Positions 1 through 10,143 of a stretch of DNA of 64,000 bases are shown piece by piece. The position numbers were made by a program, and so were the translations under genes. Location of the stretch: the NCBI GenBank assembly GCA_023105745.1, contig JALGQZ010000001.1, forward strand, positions 41,130,082-41,194,081, in the 5' to 3' direction. Origin of the DNA: Austropuccinia psidii. Lineage: Eukaryota; Basidiomycota; Pucciniomycetes; Pucciniales; Sphaerophragmiaceae. How positions within the stretch are numbered: position 1 is the stretch's first letter; the number at the start of each line of letters is the position of its first letter. The notes under the pieces were generated by a model. The model worked only from the letters and a program-made list of their open reading frames with translations. It had not been told where the DNA came from and did no database searches.

Positions 1-2885
1 ACATAGAAGCCAATTACACCCCTATAGACCTCATTGATAATAAAGTTTTGTCTGTATCTGAGTGGGTCTGACAAAATTTCCAAGAGACAAACCAATTACG
101 GCCGTAATTGGTTTGCATATGGTACAAATTATGACCGGCGGTCATAATTTGACCACCTGTGTACACTTACAGCCCAAGCTGTATTTTCAGTGGACCTCAT
201 TCAGTTACAGTTTTTTCTGTATCTATGTGGGTCTGACAAAATTGCAAAGAGACAAACCAATTACGGCCGTAATTGGTTTGCATATGGTACAAATTATGAC
301 CGGCGGTCATAATTTGACCACCTTTGTATGATTACAGCCAAAGATTCATTGTGGCTGGACCTCATTCAGATACAGTCTTTTCTGTATCTGAGTGGGTCTC
401 ATTACAGCCCCAGCTGTATTGTCAGTGGACCTCATTCAGATACAGTTTTTTCTGTATCTGAGTGGGTCTGACAAAATTTCCAAGAGACAAACCAATTACG
501 GCCGTAATTGGTTTGCATATGGTACAAATTATGACCGGCGGTCATAATTTGACCACCTTTGTATGATTACAGCCAAAGATTCATTGTGGCTGGACCTCAT
601 TCAGATACACTTTTTTCTGTATCTTAGTCGGTCTCCTTACAGCCCAAGCTGTATTGTCAGTGGACCTCATTCAGATACAGAAAAAACTGTATCTGTGTGG
701 GTCTGACAAAATTTCAAAGACACAAACCAATTACGGCCGTAATGGGTTTGCAAGTGGTACAAATTATGACCGGCGGTCATAATTTGACCACCTGTGTACA
801 CTTACAGCCAAAGCTGTATTGTCAGTGGACCTCATTAAGATACAGTTTTTTCTGTATCTGAGTGGGTCTGACAAAATTTCAAAGACACAAACCAATTACG
901 GCCGTAATTGGTTTGCAAGTGGTACAAATTATGACCGGCGGTCATAATTTGACCACCTGTGTACACTTACAGCCAAAGCTGTATTGTCAGTGGACCTCAT
1001 TAAGATACAGTTTTTTCTGTATCTGAGTGGGTCTGACAAACTTGCAAAGAGAAAAACCAATTACGGCCGTAATTGGTTTGCAAGTGGTAAAAATTATGAC
1101 CGGCGGTCATAATTTGACCACCTGTGTACACTTACAGCCCAAGCTGTATTGTCAGTGGACCTCATTCAGATACAGTTTTTTCTGTATCTGAGTGGGTCTG
1201 ACAAAATTTCCAAGAGACAAACCAATTACAGCCGTAATTGGTTTGCATATGGTACAAATTATGACCGGCGGTCATAATTTGACCACCTTTGTATGATTAC
1301 AGCCAAAGATTCATTGTGGCTGGACCTCATTCAGATACAGTTTTTTCTGTATCTTAGTCGGTCTCCTTACAGCCCAAGCTGTATTGTCAGTGGACCTCAT
1401 TCAGATACAGAAAAAACTGTATCTGTGTGGGTCTGACAAAATTTCAAAGACACAAACCAATTACGGCCGTAATTGGTTTGCAAGTGGTACAAATTATGAC
1501 CGGCGGTCATAATTTGACCACCTGTGTACACTTACAGCCAAAGCTGTATTGTCAGTGGACCTCATTAAGATACAGTTTTTTCTGTATCTGAGTGGGTCTG
1601 ACAAACTTGCAAAGAGAAAAACCAATTACGGCCGTAATTGGTTTGCAAGTGGTAAAAATTATGACCGGCGGTCATAATTTGACCACCTGTGTACACTTAC
1701 AGCCCAAGCTGTATTGTCAGTGGACCTCATTCAGATACAGTTTTTTCTGTATCTGAGTGGGTCTGACAAAATTTCCAAGAGACAAACCAATTACAGCTGT
1801 AATTGGTTTTCATATGGTACAAATTATGACCGGCGGTCATCATTTGACCACCTTTGTATGATTACAGCCAAAGATTCATTGTGGCTGGACATCATTCAGA
1901 TACAGTTTTTTCTGTATCTTAGTGGGTCTCATTACAGCCCAAGCTGTATTGTCAGTGGACTTCATTCAGATACAGTTTTTTCTGTATCTGAGTGGGTCTG
2001 ACAAAATTTCCAAGAGACAAACCAATTACGGCCGTAATTGGTTTGCATATGGTACAAACTATGACCGGCGGTCATAATTTGACCACCTGTGTACACTTAC
2101 ACCCCAAGCTGTATTGTCAGTGGACCTCATTCAGATACAGTTTTTTCTGTATCTGAGTGGGTCTGACAAAATTTCCAAGAGACAAACCAATTACAGCCGT
2201 AATTGGTTTGAATATGGTACAAATTATGACCGGCGGTCATAATTTGACCACCTTTGTATGATTACAGCCAAAGATTCATTGTGGCTGGACCTCATTCAGA
2301 TACAGTTTTTTCTGTATCTTAGTCGGTCTCCTTACAGCCCAAGATGTATTGTCAGTGGACCTCATTCAGATACAGAAAAAACTGTATCTGTGTGGGTCTG
2401 ACAAAATTTCAAAGACACAAACCAATTACAGCCGTAATTGGTTTGCAAGTGGTACAAATTATGACCGGCGGTCATAATTTGACCACCTGTGTACACTTAC
2501 AGCCAAAGCTGTATTGTCAGTGGACCTCATTAAGATACAGTTTTTTCTGTATCTGAGTGGGTCTGACAAAATTGCAAAGAGAAAAACCAATTACGGCCGT
2601 AATTGGTTTGCAAGTGGTAAAAATTATGACCGGCGGTCATAATTTGACCACCTGTGTACACTTACAGCCCAAGCTGTATTGTCAGTGGACCTCATTCAGA
2701 TACAGTTTTTTCTGTATCTGAGTGGGTCTGACAAAATTTCCAAGAGACAAACCAATTACAGCCGTAATTGGTTTTCATATGGTACAAATTATGACCGGCG
2801 GTCATCATTTGACCACCTTTGTATGATTACAGCCAAAGATTCATTGTGGCTGGACATCATTCAGATACAGTTTTTTCTGTATCTT

Positions 2886-5541
2886 AGTGGGTCTCATTAC
2901 AGCCCAAGCTGTATTGTCAGTGGACTTCATTCAGATACAGTTTTTTCTGTATCTGAGTGGGTCTGACAAAATTTCCAAGAGACAAACCAATTACGGCCGT
3001 AATTGGTTTGCATATGGTACAAACTATGACCGGCGGTCATAATTTGACCACCTGTGTACACTTACACCCCAAGCTGTATTGTCAGTGGACCTCATTCAGA
3101 TACAGTTTTTTCTGTATCTGAGTGGGTCTGACAAAATTGCAAAGAGAAAAACCAATTACGGCCGTAATTGGTTTGCAAGTGGTAAAAATTATGACCGGCG
3201 GTCATCATTTGACCACCTTTGTATGATTACAGCCAAAGATTCATTGTGGCTGGACCTCATACAGATACAGTTTTTTCTGTATCTTAGTGGGTCTCATTAC
3301 AGCCCAAGCTGTATTGTCAGTGGACCTCATTCAGATACAGTTTTTTCTGTGTCTGAGTGGGTCTGACAAAATTTCCAAGAGACAAACCAATTACGGCCGT
3401 AATTGGTTTGCATATGGTACAAATTATGACCGGCGGTCATAATTTGACCACCTTTGTATGATTACAGCCAAAGATTCATTGTGGCTGGACCTCATTCAGA
3501 TACAGTCTTTTCTGTATCTGAGTGGGTCTCATTACAGCCCCAGCTGTATTGTCAGTGGACCTCATTCAGATACAGTTTTTTCTGTATCTGAGTGGGTCTG
3601 ACAAAATTTCCAAGAGACAAACCAATTACGGCCGTAATTGGTTTGCATATGGTACAAATTATGACCGGCGGTCATAATTTGACCACCTTTGTATGATTAC
3701 AGCCAAAGATTCATTGTGGCTGGACCTCATTTTTTTTTTCTGTATCTTAGTGGGTCTCATTACAGCCCAAGCTGTATTGTCAGTGGACCTCATTCAGATA
3801 CAGTTTTTTCTGTATCTGAGTGGGTCTGACAAAATTTCCAAGAGACAAACCAATTACGGCCGTAATTGGTTTGCATATGGTACAAATTATGACCGGCGGT
3901 CATAATTTGACCACCTTTGTATGATTACAGGCAAAGATTAATTGTGGCTGGACCTCATTCAGATACAGTTTTTTCTGTATCTTAGTCGGTCTCCTTACAG
4001 CCCAAGCTGTATTGTCAGTGGACCTCATTCAGATACAGAAAAAACTGTATCTGTGTGGGTCTGACAAAATTTCCAAGACACAAACCAATTACGGCCGTAA
4101 TTGGTTTGCAAGTTGTACAAATTATGACCGGCGGTCATGATTTGACCACCTGTGTACACTTACAGCCAAAGCTGTATTGTCAGTGGACCTCATTAAGATA
4201 CAGTTTTTTCTGTAGTGGGTCTCATTACAGCCCAAGCTGTATTGTCAGTGGACTTCATTCAGATACAGTTTTTTCTGTATCTGAGTGGGTCTGACAAAAT
4301 TTCCAAGAGACAAACCAATTACGGCCGTAATTGGTTTGCATATGGTACAAACTATGACCGGCGGTCATAATTTGACCACCTGTGTACACTTACACCCCAA
4401 GCTGTATTGTCAGTGGACCTCATTCAGATACAGTTTTTTCTGTATCTGAGTGGGTCTGACAAAATTGCAAAGAGAAAAACCAATTACGGCCGTAATTGGT
4501 TTGCAAGTGGTAAAAATTATGACCGGCGGTCATCATTTGACCACCTTTGTATGATTACAGCCAAAGATTCATTGTGGCTGGACCTCATACAGATACAGTT
4601 TTTTCTGTATCTTAGTGGGTCTCATTACAGCCCAAGCTGTATTGTCAGTGGACCTCATTCAGATACAGTTTTTTCTGTGTCTGAGTGGGTCTGACAAAAT
4701 TTCCAAGAGACAAACCAATTATGGCCGTAATTGGTTTGCATATGGTACAAATTATGACCGGCGGTCATAATTTGACCACCTTTGTATGATTACAGCCAAA
4801 GATTCATTGTGGCTGGACCTCATTCAGATACAGTCTTTTCTGTATCTGAGTGGGTCTCATTACAGCCCCAGCTGTATTGTCAGTGGACCTCATTCAGATA
4901 CAGTTTTTTCTGTATCTGAGTGGGTCTGACAAAATTTCCAAGAGACAAACCAATTACGGCCGTAATTGGTTTGCATATGGTACAAATTATGACCGGCGGT
5001 CATAATTTGACCACCTTTGTATGATTACAGCCAAAGATTCATTGTGGCTGGACCTCATTTTTTTTTTCTGTATCTTAGTGGGTCTCATTACAGCCCAAGC
5101 TGTATTGTCAGTGGACCTCATTCAGATACAGTTTTTTCTGTATCTGAGTGGGTCTGACAAAATTTCCAAGAGACAAACCAATTACGGCCGTAATTGGTTT
5201 GCATATGGTACAAATTATGACCGGCGGTCATAATTTGACCACCTTTGTATGATTACAGCCAAAGATTAATTGTGGCTGGACCTCATTCAGATACAGTTTT
5301 TTCTGTATCTTAGTCGGTCTCCTTACAGCCCAAGCTGTATTGTCAGTGGACCTCATTCAGATACAGAAAAAACTGTATCTGTGTGGGTCTGACAAAATTT
5401 CCAAGACACAAACCAATTACGGCCGTAATTGGTTTGCAAGTTGTACAAATTATGACCGGCGGTCATGATTTGACCACCTGTGTACACTTACAGCCAAAGC
5501 TGTATTGTCAGTGGACCTCATTAAGATACAGTTTTTTCTGT
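2886..5541. repeat. 1328-bp higher-order tandem duplication
   Basis: Sequence from about 2886 to 4213 is repeated almost base for base at about 4214 to 5541, a constant offset of 1328 bp. Landmarks at 3079, 3693 and 4055 recur at 4407, 5021 and 5383. The junction lies in a shortened hairpin at about 4213, where the usual text between CTGTA and GTGGGTCTC is missing, which marks the recombination point. Confidence 0.88.
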
Positions 5542-7761
5542 ATCTCAGTGGGTCTGAAAAAATTGCAAAGAGAAAAACCAATTACGGCCGTAATTGGTTT
5601 GCATATGGTACAAATTATGACCTGCGGTCATCATTTGACCACCTTTGTATGATTACAGCCAAAGATTCATTGTGGCTGGACCTCATACAGATAAAGTTTT
5701 TTCTGTATCTTAGTGGGTCTCCTTACAGCCCAAGCTGTATTGTCAGTGGACCTCATTCAGATACAGAAAAAACTGTATCTGTGTGGGTCTGACAAAATTT
5801 CCAAGACACAAACCAATTACGGCCGTAATTGGTTTGCAAGTTGTACAAATTATGACGGTCATAATTTGACCACCTTTGTATGATTACAGCCAAAGATTCA
5901 TTGTGGCTGGACCTCATTCAGATACAGTCTTTTCTGTATCTGAGTGGGTCTCATTACAGCCCCAGCTGTATTGTCAGTGGACCTCATTCAGATACAGTTT
6001 TTTCTGTATCTGAGTGGGTCTGACAAAATTTCCAAGAGACAAACCAATTACAGCTGTAATTGGTTTTCATATGGTACAAATTATGACCGGCGGTCATCAT
6101 TTGACCACCTTTGTATGATTACAGCCAAAGATTCATTGTGGCTGGACATCATTCAGATACAGTTTTTTCTGTATCTTAGTGGGTCTCATTACAGCCCAAG
6201 CTGTATTGTCAGTGGACTTCATTCAGATACAGTTTTTTCTGTATCTGAGTGGGTCTGACAAAATTTCCAAGAGACAAACCAATTACGGCCGTAATTGGTT
6301 TGCATATGGTACAAACTATGACCGGCGGTCATAATTTGACCACCTGTGTACACTTACACCCCAAGCTGTATTGTCAGTGGACCTCATTCAGATACAGTTT
6401 TTTCTGTATCTGAGTGGGTCTGACAAAATTTCCAAGAGACAAACCAATTACAGCCGTAATTGGTTTGCATATGGTACAAATTATGACCGGCGGTCATAAT
6501 TTGACCACCTTTGTATGATTACAGCCAAAGATTCATTGTGGCTGGACCTCATTCAGATACAGTTTTTTCTGTATCTTAGTCGGTCTCCTTACAGCCCAAG
6601 ATGTATTGTCAGTGGACCTCATTCAGATACAGAAAAAACTGTATCTGTGTGGGTCTGACAAAATTTCAAAGACACAAACCAATTACAGCCGTAATTGGTT
6701 TGCAAGTGGTACAAATTATGACCGGCGGTCATAATTTGACCACCTGTATACACTTACAGCCAAAGCTGTATTGTCAGTGGACCTCATTAAGATACAGTTT
6801 TTTCTGTATCTGAGTGGGTCTGACAAAATTGCAAAGAGAAAAACCAATTACGGCCGTAATTGGTTTGCAAGTGGTAAAAATTATGACCGGCGGTCATAAT
6901 TTGACCACCTGTGTACACTTACAGCCCAAGCTGTATTGTCAGTGGACCTCATTCAGATACAGTTTTTTCTGTATCTGAGTGGGTCTGACAAAATTTCCAA
7001 GAGACAAACCAATTACAGCCGTAATTGGTTTTCATATGGTACAAATTATGACCGGCGGTCATCATTTGACCACCTTTGTATGATTACAGCCAAAGATTCA
7101 TTGTGGCTGGACATCATTCAGATACAGTTTTTTCTGTATCTTAGTGGGTCTCATTACAGCCCAAGCTGTATTGTCAGTGGACTTCATTCAGATACAGTTT
7201 TTTCTGTATCTGAGTGGGTCTGACAAAATTTCCAAGAGACAAACCAATTACGGCCGTAATTGGTTTGCATATGGTACAAACTATGACCGGCGGTCATAAT
7301 TTGACCACCTGTGTACACTTACACCCCAAGCTGTATTGTCAGTGGACCTCATTCAGATACAGTTTTTTCTGTATCTGAGTGGGTCTGACAAAATTGCAAA
7401 GAGAAAAACCAATTATGGCCGTAATTGGTTTGCAAGTGGTAAAAATTATGACCGGCGGTCATCATTTGACCACCTTTGTATGATTACAGCCAAAGATTCA
7501 TTGTGGCTGGACCTCATACAGATACAGTTTTTTCTGTATCTTAGTGGGTCTCATTACAGCCCAAGCTGTATTGTCAGTGGACCTCATTCAGATACAGTTT
7601 TTTCTGTATCTGAGTGGGTCTGACAAAATTTCCAAGAGACAAACCAATTACGGCCGTAATTGGTTTGCATATGGTACAAATTATGACCAGCGGTCATAAT
7701 TTGACCACCTTTGTATGATTACAGCCAAAGATTCATTGTGGCTGGACCTCATTCAGATACA

Positions 7762-7766
7762 GTCTT
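7762..7766. other. Target-site duplication of element A, left copy
   Basis: GTCTT immediately precedes the LTR start TGTGAGCC. The same five bases follow the right LTR at 17828. Joining the flanks restores the ordinary satellite hairpin CAGATACAGTCTTTTCTG, which is also present uninterrupted at about 380. Confidence 0.95.
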
Positions 7767-9600
7767 TGTGAGCCTTAGAGGTAATTTCATATACCCAAAA
7801 GACCACAAATATAAAAAATAACATATTAATAAAATAAATTTATTTATATTATAAAAATAAAAATAAAAAAATATAAATATAAAATTATATTAAAAATAAA
7901 AAATTAATTATAATTTAAAAATAAAATTACTTTAAATTTTGTAAATATAAAATTACATTTATACTTGAAAAATTTAAGTAAAAATGAAATTTTAACAAAA
8001 TTGTGAAAAAATAAATAAATTTGGAAAAAAGTTAAATAAAATTTATTATAACTTTTTATCCAATAAATAAACATATAAATTTTATTTCACCATTGGATTC
8101 CTCATAAAAAATCAGGTGGGGTCACCTCTGAGTGAAATTTTTGTAACTCAACTCTAAATAAGCTTAAATTAAGTTTTTAGTATTTTCAATACAAAAGTTG
8201 AAAATCCTCAAAACCTTAATTTAATTCACACCACATGTGGTGTTAACCATCAATTTTTGTGTTAAAATTGAGGTGTTGTGTTTAGTTTAGAAGTTATGAG
8301 GAATTAAAGTATTTTCAATTGAATTCAATTGAAACGTCAAAATGTGCGCGTGTATTACATAAGTGAACTTTGATTTACATATGAGGTGTCAATTATTACT
8401 GTATTGTACTGTACAATTGAATTGAATTACATGTGTAAATTATAAGTATAATACATGATGAGGAATTAAAGGAAAAATAAATTGGAAAGATTAAATTTGG
8501 GGGGGGAAAGGAACTCCAGCTCTAAGGGGGAGCTAGACCCCCAAAATCCTTGCTGACAGGCGTGGGATGTCAAAATTCACGCAAAAGTTCATCACTTTTG
8601 GCCTGGAATTGAGTTACAGGGTCTGTGGACTCAATTGATGATGAGGTTTTGATACCAACTGGGGTAGTTTTAGCTGTTGCCAAGAAGGTAAAACTACCCT
8701 TAAGATAAAACAATCATAATAAAAACAGTTTTGACTGGTTTCTACGCCTCTGACACACATTCCGACGTGTTTTGAAGGCTCTAGGCCTGGTATTGCTATA
8801 GTAATGGCTGATTTAAGGGTCTAAAATGGCTAAAAATGGCTAAAAATGGCTTAAACCAGCCCTTTTTGGTCTAAACCAGGGTTCAATGATGCCATAATTG
8901 GCTTTTCTGTTGTCAGACTGTTTTTCACGACTGACAAGAGTAAATTTTACTTTTGGAGTAAGAGAATTGATGGCTATAAAAGAATGTCTTCTTTGCCCCA
9001 CTTTTCTCTTCATGTTAGAATCTTTTTCCTTTTATTAATTAGTTTAAAACTGTTAAACCAATCAATAAAAGATTCCAACCACCTTTTTTAAATCATTTTG
9101 AACCTTTTAACCACGTGAAAAAATCATTATAATCATCGTTTGTAACTCTTATAATCATTTTTACCCCTGAACCACCCCAAAAGTGAATTAAAGCATCTTT
9201 CATCACTGTTAACTTTGTCACTTTGTTTCCAAATTCACTCTGGTCACTTTTGGGCGTGTTTTCTCTTTAATATTCTTTTTAAAGACTTTGTTCTTTAATT
9301 AATTGCTTGCAGTTCTTTGCTCAATTAATTCCAATTGAAATTGCTCTTGAAGAAATTTCTTTTGTAGCCTTAAAATATCTCTTGTAGAGTATTTTTTGGA
9401 TAAATTTTTATTGTTGGTAAAACAATAAATTTTTATAATATTATTGTTTTATACTAATAAAGTTATAAACAATAAAATTGGCGTGTTTTCTCTTAAAAAT
9501 AATATTTCATACTATTTTTAATTGAATTTTACCTTATACAAATTTTGAGGACAGGAAAAGTACTTGATTTTTAATCAAAGTTTCATATCCACACCTTACA
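7767..9600 (+). repeat. Element A 5' LTR
   Basis: 1834 bp, starting TGTGAGCC and ending CCTTACA (TG...CA termini). It carries a TATA box near 8975. It contains two copies of the 12-mer ATAAATTTTTAT (9400 and 9425), where the 3' LTR has one, explaining most of the length difference. An internal run of AAAATGGCT repeats lies near 8823. Confidence 0.95.
8975..8982 (+). promoter_or_regulatory. Probable TATA box of element A
   Basis: TATAAAAG lies about 625 bp before the LTR end, in a suitable place to drive element transcription with U3 upstream. In the 3' LTR the same site (near 17226) reads TATAAGAG, so only the 5' copy keeps the consensus. Confidence 0.5.
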
Positions 9601-9602
9601 TT

Positions 9603-9620
9603 TGGGGGCCCAGCCGTGAT
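9603..9620 (+). other. Primer binding site, tRNA-Pro-like
   Basis: TGGGGGCCCAGCCGTGAT begins two bases after the LTR, the expected position for a minus-strand primer site. It starts TGG, complementary to a tRNA CCA end. The next bases imply a tRNA ending GCCCCCA, with C as discriminator, as in eukaryotic tRNA-Pro. Element C has the same site with two changes. Confidence 0.65.
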
Positions 9621-9825
9621 ATTTTACCTGTGACATATTTTTTTTACTCTTTTTAAATCTTTTTTCTTATATTGAAAAATTTAAAAACATATAAAAAATA
9701 CTTATAATCCAAAAAAATCCTTAAAAAATAATTTTTTTCATATTATAAGTGAGGCTTATATTTTTATTTCCTTTTTGAAATAACCTTTTTTTTACTTAAT
9801 TAATTGGCTTTTTCATTAATTTTAG

Positions 9826-10023
9826 TGTCTGACAACGTGGTAAGACAAGAAAACATTGAAACAGCCTCAACAGTAACCAGCATTATCCCTGCCAGTACTG
9901 TTAATTCTGATCATAATAGTACTGTTATTGTGACTCAAAATAATCAACCTGAACCAATATCTTCTGAATTAATTAGCTTGGATATAAGTAATACACTTCA
10001 GAAAGCCAAAAATTTGGCCAATA
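9826..10023 (+). CDS. Predicted upstream gag exon of element A
   Basis: An open frame bounded by a good 3' splice site (TTTTAG at 9825) and a consensus donor (GTAAGT at 10024). It encodes about 66 residues, acidic and Ser/Thr-rich, with no recognised domain. The frame has no ATG: it opens directly after a TAA at 9801. The exon starts in phase 1 with TG and ends in phase 1, and it joins in frame to the gag-pol exon at 10088 if 10024-10087 is removed. Element C has the same arrangement at 60927-61076. It could instead be untranslated leader that is open by chance, but shared phase in two diverged elements argues against that. Confidence 0.55.
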
Positions 10024-10087
10024 GTAAGTTTTTGACGTAAAAATACTATTTTAAGCCTTTTTTAACCATAATTATGCCTTCAACCAG
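10024..10087 (+). other. Predicted 64-bp intron in gag of element A
   Basis: The donor is GTAAGT at 10024. The acceptor is CAG at 10085-10087, with a pyrimidine-rich stretch and TTTTTAACCAT as a possible branch region. Splicing joins a lone A from the first exon to GT of the next to make a serine codon. The frame then runs straight into gag-pol from 10090. If not spliced, translation would start at the ATG at 10144. Confidence 0.55.
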
Positions 10088-10143
10088 GTCAGGAGCCAGC
10101 TACAACCCCTCAAGCAGCTCCCAAAAAGGTAATAGACGTGATT

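Larger units (their letters stand above)
1..7766. repeat. Complex satellite array, left part
   Basis: Tandem units of about 165 bp, some extended by an extra block of about 70 bp (for example the steps 66 to 231 to 466). Each full unit holds three inverted repeats: a palindrome around CCAATTACGGCCGTAATTGG; a dyad with arms AAATTATGACCG and CGGTCATAATTT around one central base; and a hairpin CAGATACAG-TTTTTT-CTGTATCTG. The array contains larger nested duplications (965, 1328 and 4257 bp steps). Short open frames in the array (70-104 codons) mostly lack ATG starts and simply repeat with the unit, so I do not call them genes. The array runs off the left edge of the window. Whether it is centromeric, subtelomeric or elsewhere cannot be told from the sequence. 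Confidence 0.95.
1701..7766. repeat. 4257-bp higher-order duplication in the satellite
   Basis: The stretch from about 1701 onward matches the stretch from about 5958 onward at an offset of 4257 bp (landmarks 1714/5971, 2344/6601, 2679/6936, 3079/7336). The match continues past the inserted retrotransposon: 3693 and 4055 recur at 18016 and 18378, which is exactly 4257 plus the 10066 bp added by the element and one target-site copy. The duplication is therefore older than the insertion. Confidence 0.88.

Noticed and set aside
62..7623. Repeated 70-104 codon open frames across the satellite
   Set aside because: They recur with the repeat unit in two frames, mostly start at TTG or GTG, end at the same unit position, and encode a translated palindrome. 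They are by-products of the satellite.
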